Source: Myxococcota bacterium (GTDB lineage Bacteria; Myxococcota_C; UBA6777). From it: a DNA stretch of 64,000 nucleotides. The translations under genes and the position numbers were made by a program. The notes under the pieces are model-generated. The model saw only the letters and a program-made list of their open reading frames with translations, had not been told where the DNA came from and searched no databases. The stretch spans positions 1-64,000 of the forward strand of contig JAKLKB010000016.1 of the NCBI GenBank assembly GCA_023150835.1, in the 5' to 3' direction. Positions 26,581-34,436 of this stretch are shown piece by piece (within the stretch, counting starts at the first letter, position 1; each line of letters starts with the position of its first letter).

Positions 26581-27369
26581 GTGAATCTCGAACAGTTCTT
26601 CCAATTGCTGCGACCGACACAACAAAACGCCCGCGAACAAGAGCACAAACTACGCGATGCCATCGAATCTTGGGAACAACGCGCATTCTCCATCAACGCT
26701 GCCATCGGTCTTTTACGCGCTGCCCTCCATCTCCAACAACAGCACGAAGACCTTTTGCTCCAACAACGAGCAGCACTCTCTTCGGCCTGTGACGATCACC
26801 CGTCCACTGCCCTTGCTGCGGCATTGATCGAACAATCCCGCCACCACCAACACTTGCACACCTACACCCTTCGAGCAGTCTATCGGCAACTCCTCGAACA
26901 AAAAAAACAACTCCTCCAACAAGGCCAAGAACACTTCCTCCCCGTGATCCAGTCCCTCCCCAACGACCGAAAAGAGCGCATACTCCGACTCTTCCAACAA
27001 AGCCAACACGATATCCAACAAGTCGCGGTCTCCCGCCAAGAAGTCGCTGCGCTGCGCGAACTCGAAGAACAACTCCAACGCCCTCTCTCCCATCCCACCA
27101 CCGCTGAATCAACCACACCATCAAGTCCTCCCACACCATCAAGTCCTCCCACACCATCAAGTCCTCCCACACCACCGATTCCTCCCACACCACCGATTCC
27201 TCCCACACCACCGATTCCTCCCACAGCAGCTACGTCCCCACACGAGGCGCTTTCGTTTATAGCCCTTGAGCAACATATTCAGGGCCTTTTGCAGACACTG
27301 TCCACACCCCACACAACGATCGAACACTCCCTCCCGATTGTGGAGAGGAGCGAAGGAGCGACCGGTTGA
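26581..27369 (+). CDS. Coiled-coil protein with Pro-rich repeat linker, unknown function
   Basis: A 262-residue soluble protein. Residues 1-175 are Gln/Leu/Glu-rich and strongly helical, likely coiled coil (for example LLEQKKQLLQQGQEHF). Residues about 180-215 are six copies of a six-residue Pro repeat, SSPPTP three times then PIPPTP three times. A short helical C terminus follows. There is no signal peptide. The GTG start at 26581 is chosen because AGGGAG lies nine bases before it. Its stop overlaps the TTG start of the M16 peptidase (TTGA), so it is the first gene of an operon and is probably translated together with the peptidase. No family recognised. Confidence 0.78.
   Translation: MNLEQFFQLLRPTQQNAREQEHKLRDAIESWEQRAFSINAAIGLLRAALHLQQQHEDLLLQQRAALSSACDDHPSTALAAALIEQSRHHQHLHTYTLRAVYRQLLEQKKQLLQQGQEHFLPVIQSLPNDRKERILRLFQQSQHDIQQVAVSRQEVAALRELEEQLQRPLSHPTTAESTTPSSPPTPSSPPTPSSPPTPPIPPTPPIPPTPPIPPTAATSPHEALSFIALEQHIQGLLQTLSTPHTTIEHSLPIVERSEGATG
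27118..27225. repeat. Six 18-bp tandem repeats encoding a Pro linker
   Basis: Three copies of an 18-bp unit starting CCATCAAGTCC and three of a variant starting CCACCGATTCC run without gaps from 27118 to 27225. The change of variant half way suggests two rounds of local duplication. Confidence 0.9.
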
Positions 27370-29921
27370 ACGACACACTCGAAAACGGGCTACGCGTGAT
27401 CTTGGCCCCCACACAAGCCGCACCTGTTGTCGCCATCCAAGCATGGATCGGCGTTGGAAGCGCCGATGAAACCGAAGAAGAAGCAGGACTCGCCCACTTT
27501 CACGAACACATGCTGTTCAAAGGCACGGCCCGCCGAAAAGTCGGGCAGATCGCCCAAGATGTCGAAAGTGCTGGCGGCGATATCAACGCATGGACTTCGT
27601 TCGACGAAACGGTGTACCATATCACCCTACCTGCGGCCTTTTACAAAGAAGGACTCGATATCTTGGCGGACGTTCTTCAACACTCTTCTTTCGATGCCGA
27701 GGAGATGAAGAAAGAGTCCGAAGTGATCTTGGAAGAGATCAAACGCAGCCAAGACATGCCCACCCAACAGCTCGGCCAAAAATTGTTCTCTCTGTCTTTC
27801 TTGGAACACACTTACAGACGCCCGATTATCGGGTATGAGTCGACGGTCAAAGGCTTTGGCCGCGAAGAGATGTTGCGCTTCTATCGCAAGTGGTACGTCC
27901 CCAACAACATCGTCCTCGTGATCGCAGGGGACTTCGAAGTGGACGAAGCCAAGGCCCTTGTGAAGTCGTTGTTTGGCGAGATGCAAGGCCAAGCCAATCC
28001 ACGCCAACGCCCCAACGAGCCGCCCCAAACAGAGACCCGCTTTGCTCTGATGCAAGAAGACACCCAAGAAAGCTACATCCAACTTGGCTTTCATGGCCCT
28101 GCCCTCCGTGACACCGACCTTTACGCGATGGAGATGCTTGCAGTCATCCTCGGACAAGGCGAAAGCAGCCGACTCGATCGTGAACTCTTGCGCAAACAAG
28201 AACTTGTCAACAGCGCATGGTCTTACGCATACAGCCCCAAAGATATCGGCCTCTTTCTTACAGGGGCCTCACTTCCACCCGGCAAAGAGCGCGAAGCAAC
28301 CGCCTCTTTGATCGAACAGATCGTGCGCCTACAGCATACGCCACCAACGCAAGCCGAAGTCGAAAAAGCCCGTACCGTCGTCGAAAGCAGCGCGATCTAT
28401 CAGCGTGAAACGGTCCAAGGCATCGCCCGCACGCTCGGCTTTTATCAGTTGCTTGCAGGCGATCTTGCTTTTGAAGAAAACTTTTATCGCGGCATCGCCC
28501 GCGTTCAACCCAAGGATATCCAGCAAGTCGCCGCCCGCTACCTCAAGCCCGAACGCACCACCGCTGTGGTGATGATCCCCAAAGAACAACAGCCTCCCGC
28601 CCTTTCTGCCGAAGATATCCGCGCCTTCTTTGCCGAAAGCAACCAAAAATACGCCGTCATCCATCGCCCTGCCGCCCACCAACCCACCCTCCACACCCTC
28701 GCAAACGGTATCCGTGTGGTCCTCAAAACCAACCGCCACGCTCCTTTGGTGTCCTTGCGCGCTGCGATGCTTGGCGGCTTACGCTTTGAGTCCGAACAAG
28801 ACAACGGGATCACTCAACTCACCGCCCGCCTTCTCTCCAAAGGCACCAGCAGCATCGATGCCGAACAACTCGCCGAGATCACCGATGCGATGGCGGGTTC
28901 CGTCGGCGGCTTTTCCGGGCGAAACTCCATCGGCTTACGCGGAACGTTTTTACGCAAAAACTTCGATCGCGGCCTCGACCTCTTCACCGATTGTTTGCTC
29001 GATCCGATCTTCCCTGACGAAGAAGTCGAACGCGAACGCCGCCTTACCCTCGAAGATATCCGCGCCTCCGAAGATCAACTCGCTTACAAAGCCTTCCAAC
29101 TCTTTCATCGTACACTTTATGACGCACACCCTTATCGCCTCCCTGCCACCGGCTCTATCGAAAGCGTCACCGCTCTCCAACGCGAACAGATCGTCCAATA
29201 CTACGGGCAGATCCGCACTCCCCAAAACCTCGTGCTATCCGTAGTCGGCGATATCGACAACGACGAAACCCTCCAACTTCTCGAAGATCGCCTCGCTCAC
29301 CTCGAATCCCGCGAGTTCATCCAACCCCAACTCCCCGTCGAACAAGGCCCCCAAGATATCCGAACTGCCGAAGAATACAAAGAGCGTATGCAAGCTCACC
29401 TTGTCCTCGGCTTTTTTGGCATCACCCTCTTTGATCCCGACCGCTACCCCATCGATGTCATGAATGCCATCCTCGCAGGGCAAGGTGGACGACTCTTTCT
29501 CGAACTGCGCGACAAACTCTCCCTCGCCTACTCCGTCTCTTCTTTTTCCTCTGAACTCCTCGAACCCGGATACTTCGCCGTCTACATCGGCACCAGCGCC
29601 AACAAACTCGAACAAGCCCGCGAAGGCATCCTCCGCGAACTTCAACGCATCTGCGATGAACCCGTCACTCCCGAAGAATTGGAACGCACCAAACGCCATC
29701 TCATCGGCTCCCACGCGATCTCTCTTCAAAAGAACGGCGCACAAGCCAACAGCTTCGCTCTCAACGAGCTTTACGGACTCGGTTTTGACAACCACAGCCG
29801 CTATCCCGAGATCATCCGCGCCGTCACCCAAGACGATATCCAGCGTGTCGCTCGACGGCTCTTGCGCCTCGATCGCTACGTCCTCTCCATCGTCCGTCCA
29901 CCCAAAGAACAGGACGCCTGA
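27366..29921 (+). CDS. M16-family zinc peptidase with two peptidase domains
   Basis: An 851-residue protein with two M16 (pitrilysin-like) halves fused in one chain. The first half has the inverted zinc motif HFHEH (His44, Glu47, His48) and a downstream Glu at about residue 124 in VILEEI. The second half, from about residue 430 (LANGIRVVLKTNRHAPLVSL), lacks the motif and is the usual inactive partner domain. Relatives are often annotated as insulinase-like peptidases. No clear signal peptide is seen, so it may be cytosolic; related proteins are often exported. The start is TTG with AAGGAG upstream, overlapping the stop of the coiled-coil gene. The stop is three bases from the next gene, so this is one operon. 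Confidence 0.93.
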   Translation: MNDTLENGLRVILAPTQAAPVVAIQAWIGVGSADETEEEAGLAHFHEHMLFKGTARRKVGQIAQDVESAGGDINAWTSFDETVYHITLPAAFYKEGLDILADVLQHSSFDAEEMKKESEVILEEIKRSQDMPTQQLGQKLFSLSFLEHTYRRPIIGYESTVKGFGREEMLRFYRKWYVPNNIVLVIAGDFEVDEAKALVKSLFGEMQGQANPRQRPNEPPQTETRFALMQEDTQESYIQLGFHGPALRDTDLYAMEMLAVILGQGESSRLDRELLRKQELVNSAWSYAYSPKDIGLFLTGASLPPGKEREATASLIEQIVRLQHTPPTQAEVEKARTVVESSAIYQRETVQGIARTLGFYQLLAGDLAFEENFYRGIARVQPKDIQQVAARYLKPERTTAVVMIPKEQQPPALSAEDIRAFFAESNQKYAVIHRPAAHQPTLHTLANGIRVVLKTNRHAPLVSLRAAMLGGLRFESEQDNGITQLTARLLSKGTSSIDAEQLAEITDAMAGSVGGFSGRNSIGLRGTFLRKNFDRGLDLFTDCLLDPIFPDEEVERERRLTLEDIRASEDQLAYKAFQLFHRTLYDAHPYRLPATGSIESVTALQREQIVQYYGQIRTPQNLVLSVVGDIDNDETLQLLEDRLAHLESREFIQPQLPVEQGPQDIRTAEEYKERMQAHLVLGFFGITLFDPDRYPIDVMNAILAGQGGRLFLELRDKLSLAYSVSSFSSELLEPGYFAVYIGTSANKLEQAREGILRELQRICDEPVTPEELERTKRHLIGSHAISLQKNGAQANSFALNELYGLGFDNHSRYPEIIRAVTQDDIQRVARRLLRLDRYVLSIVRPPKEQDA

Positions 29922-29924
29922 ACC

Positions 29925-30578
29925 ATGTTGGAAGCCTTCTTGATCCAAACCCTCTGGATATGGGTCTTGCTCGCTGTCTTTGGACTGCCTTTCCTCGCCG
30001 TCCGCTTCTCCCAATGGCAAGCCACGCAGCGCTTTGTCCAAGCCCGTCAAGTCGAGCTTTCCAACCCCATCGATGCTTCCGCACGTTACCAACTCGCCAG
30101 TCTTTTCCTCAAACAACGCCGCTTCGCCAAAGCCCTCCCTCTCCTCGAAGAAGCCTACAAGATCCAACAGCAACGCCCTTCCCCTAACCCTCGCCTCCTC
30201 GACGACCTCGCCCGCGTCTACCTCCGACAACAACGCATCGACGATGCTCTCCCCCTCCTCAAAACCTCCCTACAACTCGACCCCCAAGGCAACCAAGGCG
30301 AAACCTTCCTTTTGCTCGGAAAAGCCTTCGCACAAAAAGCCGATCTCGAACGCGCCCGTGAATGCTTCCTCCACACCCAACAAGCCAACACGTCTCTCGC
30401 TGAACCCGTCTTCCGACTCGCTTGTCTCGATGCCGCACAAAACAAACACCCCGAAGCCCAACAGCGCCTTCGCCTCTTCCTCAAAGAAGCCGCACACCTT
30501 CCGCCCTTTCTTCGCCGACGAAACCGCTTCTGGGTCATCGCCATGCGCCTCTTCCCCTTCTCTTCCTTTTTGGCTTAA
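29925..30578 (+). CDS. Membrane-anchored TPR protein
   Basis: A 217-residue protein with one N-terminal membrane segment (WIWVLLAVFGLPFLAV, about residues 11-26) and then about four tetratricopeptide-like helical pairs, for example RYQLASLFLKQRRFAKALPLLEEA. The C-terminal 25 residues are basic and hydrophobic. Such proteins serve as inner-membrane scaffolds. The start codon lies three bases after the M16 peptidase stop, so the two are co-translated or at least co-transcribed. Its partner is unknown. Confidence 0.85.
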   Translation: MLEAFLIQTLWIWVLLAVFGLPFLAVRFSQWQATQRFVQARQVELSNPIDASARYQLASLFLKQRRFAKALPLLEEAYKIQQQRPSPNPRLLDDLARVYLRQQRIDDALPLLKTSLQLDPQGNQGETFLLLGKAFAQKADLERARECFLHTQQANTSLAEPVFRLACLDAAQNKHPEAQQRLRLFLKEAAHLPPFLRRRNRFWVIAMRLFPFSSFLA

Positions 30579-30599
30579 ACTTCTCTTCGCTTTTTTCTT

Positions 30600-30784
30600 G
30601 TAGGAGAGGAGGGCGCAGTCGGGCTTGTTTTGTGGGGCTGGAACCCCACGCCCCGCAAGGGATCTCGGCTCCCTTGACCCCGTGTAGACGAAGAGAGCAC
30701 AAGTGTTTCAACACAACCACTCTGTCGCTTGAAGTATCGCGAACACGGGGATTTTCGTCCACAACGCAACTCTTCTCTCCTACA
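30600..30784 (-). mobile_element. Family A element (copy A5) within an operon gap
   Basis: Terminal inverted repeats TTGTAGGAGAGGAGGGCGCAG (split here as TTGTAGGAGAGG then AGGGCGCAG) and CAACTCTTCTCTCCTACAA flank a reverse-oriented family A core: CCCCACGCCCCGCAAGGGA, CCCTTGACCCCGTGT and TCGCGAACACGGGG. It separates the TPR gene from the YkgJ-type gene and would appear in the operon mRNA as a hairpin. Confidence 0.75.
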
Positions 30785-30799
30785 AAAAGGACAGCCGCC

Positions 30800-31375
30800 T
30801 TGCCACACGACCTCCAAACCAAATACCGCGCATGGCTCGCCAAGATCGCAGAACTTGGCGCTCGCCAAGAGGCTCTCTACGGCGCGCAGATCCGATGCCG
30901 AAAAGGTTGTTTCTCTTGTTGTCGCCCCCCTGACACCCTTTTCCAAATCGAGGCCCCCTCTCTCCAACAAGCGGTCCGCGACTTGGCCCCACCCGCCAAA
31001 CAACGCCTTCAATCGAGGCTTTCCGCTTACAAAGCGGGAGAGCAAGAGCTTTGCCCCCTCCTCGAAGACGGCGGATGTACCGTCTACGAAGCACGCCCTG
31101 TCATCTGCCGTACACACGGCTACGGCGTGATGCTCCAAGACGAACAAGGAGCCTTCCTTTCGTGGTGTCATCTCAACTTCGATCAGGTCGAACCCAGCGC
31201 AGAAGTCGCCTTCAACGTCGAACACCTCAACACCGTTCTTTCTGTCATGACCCGCATGGGATGGCCCCATGCTGAGCCTCGCCCCGCCCTTGTCGAGATC
31301 CTCGAACAGGCCCTTGATACCTCTCCCCCCTCCACGATATCCCCCGCAACACCGCCCAAAGGACACATCCCATGA
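30800..31375 (+). CDS. YkgJ-family cysteine cluster protein
   Basis: A 191-residue soluble protein with a Cys cluster CRKGCFSCC (Cys33, 37, 40, 41), then CPLLEDGGCTVYEARPVICR, the spacing typical of YkgJ (zinc or iron chelate cluster) proteins, whose function is poorly known. The TTG at 30800 is chosen for its AAAAAGGA upstream; the open frame to 30422 overlaps the TPR gene and a repeat. The stop overlaps the ATG of the PTS enzyme I gene (ATGA), so they are translationally coupled. An additional Cys at SWCHL may be a further ligand. Confidence 0.85.
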   Translation: MPHDLQTKYRAWLAKIAELGARQEALYGAQIRCRKGCFSCCRPPDTLFQIEAPSLQQAVRDLAPPAKQRLQSRLSAYKAGEQELCPLLEDGGCTVYEARPVICRTHGYGVMLQDEQGAFLSWCHLNFDQVEPSAEVAFNVEHLNTVLSVMTRMGWPHAEPRPALVEILEQALDTSPPSTISPATPPKGHIP

Positions 31376-33381
31376 TCCGCCTCCAAGGGATCGCGGTTTG
31401 TGGCGGCAAAGCTCACGGATACGCCCTACTCTGGCCGACAGCCGTCGCCCCTCACAACGCGGCCTTACAACCACACACACACCCTCACAACGCCACACCA
31501 CCCGACGCGCTCGCCCCTCGATACCTTCCACGCTCGTTCAACGAAAACGCCGTTCCATCCGCACAAAACGCATACAACCAGCCGATTGCTGCAAGCCAAA
31601 TCGAACAACAGCGCCAGCGATTCGACCAAGCCCGCGCACACGTCGCCGCCCAACTCCTACACACCCAAGAGCGGCTCACTGCCTCCTTGGGACCGCAAGA
31701 AGCGGCGATCTTCGATGCCCAAGCCGCCTTTCTCGAAGATGACAGCTTTTTGTCGATCTTCCACGATGCCCTTACCTACGGGCTTTGCGCAGAGGACGCC
31801 TTGCAGCACGCTCTGCACCACAACGAAGCGCTGTTTTTGTCGATGGCCTCGCCTACCTTGCGAGATCGCGTGGTTGATCTGCGCGATGTCTGGCGGCGTG
31901 TGATGTCACAGCTACGCGCAGACTCGCCTTCTACCCGCTCGGATCAGCCCGACACGGCTCCGCTTTCGCTCCTGCACTCGCCTCCACGAGCGTTGCTTTT
32001 CCAAAGCCCCGTGATCCTCGTCGGGCGCGAGATCTACCCTTCGATCTTGGCCGATATCACGAGCGGATGTATCCAAGGCATCCTCACCGAAGAAGGCGGC
32101 CCCACCAGCCACACAGCCATCCTCGCCCAAGCCTTGCAGATCCCCTACATCACAGGTATCAAGGGCCTCTGCGCGGCTGTTCGTTCGGATATCCCTCTCG
32201 CGCTCGACGGAAAAACAGGAGAGGTCTGGATCGAACCCGATGCCACGACTTTTTCCACCGCCCTCCCAAGCCCACCCATCCCCACGCAAGACGCCACAAC
32301 GAAAGACCACGGCAAGACCCTCCCAAACCCAACCACCCCATCCATCGAGATATCCTCCCCATCCATCGAGATATCCGCGAGCATATCCTCCACACGATCG
32401 CAGCCCGCTCTTTCCCATCCCACCACCGCTTGCGGCCAAAAAGTGATCTTGCGCGCCAATCTCAGCCTACTGTCCGAGCTTTCCGAATACAAACAGCGAT
32501 CCGCCCAAGGCATCGGCTTGTTTCGCACAGAGTTTCTCTTTCTCCGTGAGACTTCTTGGCCCAGCGAAGATGCTCAGTTCGCCTTGTACCGCCAGATCGT
32601 CGAAAAGATCGCCCCCGAAGAAGTGACCTTCCGCTGCGTTGATATCGGCGCAGACAAACCGTTGGGTTGTTTCCCGATCCCCCCGGAAAACAATCCACAG
32701 CTTGGATGGCGGGGAGTGCGGATATTGCTTGATCATCGCGCACTTTTTATCGAGCAGCTTCAAGCCTTTTTGCGTGCCTCTGTCCACGGGCGTTTGCGCG
32801 TGATGATCCCGATGATCTCGACCTACGAGGAGATCCAGATCGTGCGCCAATGCTTCCAAGAAGCCCAAGACAACTTGCGAAAACGTGGCCTCTCCTTCGA
32901 TCCAACTGTCCCGCTGGGGATCATGGTCGAAACCCCTGCTGCGGCCCTTGCGTTGCCTCATCTTATGCCTTGCGTGGACTTCCTTTCTGTCGGAACCAAC
33001 GACCTGCTCCAATTCGTCATGGCTGTCGATCGCAACCACACGCAGCTACACCATCTCTTTCAACCCTTGCATCCGGGCTTTTTGCGCCTTCTTTCACGGA
33101 TCGCAAACTCCGCCTCCCAAGCCAAATGCCCTCTCTCGATCTGCGGCGAGATCGCTGCAAATCCCCTGTTTCTACCGATCTGGCTTGGCTTAGGCTTCCG
33201 CGAATTCAGCGTGACCCCACACGCCATCCCTCCACTCCAACACCGCCTCCAATCTCTCCACCTCCAAGAAGCCCAACACACCGCCCAAATCGCCCTCTCC
33301 CTCCCTTCGAGCGAACAGATCCACACCCTTCTCGAAACCCCACACAATGCCCTCAACACACCTCCCCCCTCTCACCTGTGA
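31372..33381 (+). CDS. ptsI: PTS phosphoenolpyruvate-protein phosphotransferase (enzyme I)
   Basis: A 669-residue enzyme I, which transfers phosphate from PEP to HPr, in the cytosol. The phosphohistidine is in GGPTSHTAILA (His247). The PEP-binding TIM-barrel part begins near residue 358 with GIGLFRTEFLFL (380-391) and has VGTNDLLQ and the catalytic-Cys motif SICGEIA. It is about 90 residues longer than usual, because of a His/Pro-rich insert near residues 25-65 and a linker near 290-350 with a duplicated SIEIS motif. No HPr or enzyme II gene is in the window. In organisms lacking sugar permeases it may serve a regulatory phosphotransfer system; that is inference. Start overlaps the YkgJ-type gene. 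Confidence 0.95.
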   Translation: MIRLQGIAVCGGKAHGYALLWPTAVAPHNAALQPHTHPHNATPPDALAPRYLPRSFNENAVPSAQNAYNQPIAASQIEQQRQRFDQARAHVAAQLLHTQERLTASLGPQEAAIFDAQAAFLEDDSFLSIFHDALTYGLCAEDALQHALHHNEALFLSMASPTLRDRVVDLRDVWRRVMSQLRADSPSTRSDQPDTAPLSLLHSPPRALLFQSPVILVGREIYPSILADITSGCIQGILTEEGGPTSHTAILAQALQIPYITGIKGLCAAVRSDIPLALDGKTGEVWIEPDATTFSTALPSPPIPTQDATTKDHGKTLPNPTTPSIEISSPSIEISASISSTRSQPALSHPTTACGQKVILRANLSLLSELSEYKQRSAQGIGLFRTEFLFLRETSWPSEDAQFALYRQIVEKIAPEEVTFRCVDIGADKPLGCFPIPPENNPQLGWRGVRILLDHRALFIEQLQAFLRASVHGRLRVMIPMISTYEEIQIVRQCFQEAQDNLRKRGLSFDPTVPLGIMVETPAAALALPHLMPCVDFLSVGTNDLLQFVMAVDRNHTQLHHLFQPLHPGFLRLLSRIANSASQAKCPLSICGEIAANPLFLPIWLGLGFREFSVTPHAIPPLQHRLQSLHLQEAQHTAQIALSLPSSEQIHTLLETPHNALNTPPPSHL

Positions 33382-33389
33382 CGCAACAC

Positions 33390-33460
33390 CCCTCAACACG
33401 GGGTCAAGGAGCGACAGTCTATGGCGGGGCGTGGGGCCGCGCCCCAGATCAAACAGCCCC
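33390..33460 (+). repeat. Family A element fragment (A7)
   Basis: AACACGGGGTCAAGGAGCGAC followed by a GGCGGGGCGTGGGG arm matches the right half of family A. The left half and hairpin partner are missing. It lies in the 160-base gap between ptsI and the flavoprotein gene. Confidence 0.6.
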
Positions 33461-33541
33461 CACCAGATCAGATCCGCAAGCCTCCACACGCATCACAACG
33501 CGCACACGATATCGTGTTTGATCAAGTGAGCGAGAAAAAAG

Positions 33542-34240
33542 ATGCAAACAAACCTCTTTTCCATCCACGACAATCAGGCTCTTTCTCCAACCGTTCGCCG
33601 CCTGCGACTACAGCCCCACAATGGCTTTTTCTATCGTGCGGGACAATATATCGAGATCGGCTTTCCTGATGCCCACAACACCGCGCCTCGCGACTTTTTT
33701 CCTTTCTCCTTGGCCTCTGCCCCCGAAGATCCGTACCTTGAACTCTGCATCCGTACACCACAAGGCCATCCTCTCACCAGCCGCCTCGAACAAGCCCATG
33801 ATGGCGATCCTCTCTGGCTCAAAGGCCCTTCTGGGCGCTTTTTCTATGCGTCCCCTCCAAAACGTCCGATCTTTTTGATCGCCACAGGTACAGGGATCGC
33901 TCCCTTGCGCTCGATCTATCGCTCTCAAGAACGCATCCACGCCGAACCTTCCGAAGTGATCTTGCTCTTTGGCGTGCGAAACCCATCAGAGATCTTGTAT
34001 TCCGCCGAATGGAAGGACGCCTTGGGCGATCGATTTGTCCCGATCCTCTCTCAACCAGACGGCTCGTGGGCAGGCGAAAAAGGCCGAATATCCAGCTTTT
34101 TGGAGCGATCAATCCATCACTTTGCATGGCACGACTATGATTACTATCTCTGCGGTCAACCCGAGCTGTTAACCTCGACCAAACACTTTCTCTCCGCCCA
34201 AAACGTCCCCCAAGACCACATCCACCATGAACGCTGGTAA
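33542..34240 (+). CDS. FNR-like NAD(P)H flavin oxidoreductase
   Basis: A 232-residue ferredoxin reductase-type flavoprotein without an iron-sulfur domain. The FAD-binding barrel has FPFSLAS (the RxYS-like motif, with Phe in place of Arg/Tyr) and a GPSGRFFY segment. The NAD(P) domain has GTGIAPLRSIY and the later YYLCGQPEL. These modules pass electrons from NAD(P)H to a ferredoxin or oxygenase; the stand-alone Rieske protein at 17272 is a conceivable partner but 16 kb away. The ATG at 33542 follows GAGCGAG, which is a modest ribosome-binding site. It appears to be a single-gene unit. Confidence 0.9.
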   Translation: MQTNLFSIHDNQALSPTVRRLRLQPHNGFFYRAGQYIEIGFPDAHNTAPRDFFPFSLASAPEDPYLELCIRTPQGHPLTSRLEQAHDGDPLWLKGPSGRFFYASPPKRPIFLIATGTGIAPLRSIYRSQERIHAEPSEVILLFGVRNPSEILYSAEWKDALGDRFVPILSQPDGSWAGEKGRISSFLERSIHHFAWHDYDYYLCGQPELLTSTKHFLSAQNVPQDHIHHERW

Positions 34241-34361
34241 AAAGCCGAAAGGTGCAGGGATATCAGGCTTCGCATCAGCCTCGGCACAGACACGAATTGA
34301 GGTTTTGTTCGCTGCTTCATACCAAATCACGGCTCCGCTCGCTTGGATTCCCTGCCGCTCT

Positions 34362-34405
34362 CCCCTCGCCTCTACGAAGTAGGGCGAGGGGTGTCGCGAA
34401 GCGAC
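34362..34405. repeat. REP-like double hairpin
   Basis: Two adjacent perfect hairpins: CCCCTCGCC (34362-34370) pairs with GGCGAGGGG (34383-34391) enclosing an inner CTAC/GTAG stem, and GTCGC (34393-34397) pairs with GCGAC (34401-34405). It lies between convergent genes and could help end transcription, though no T-run follows. A family B-type end, CTCGGATATCGT, is just to its right. Confidence 0.75.
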
Positions 34406-34436
34406 GGGGTGAGGGTGAATTCTCTCGGATATCGTC

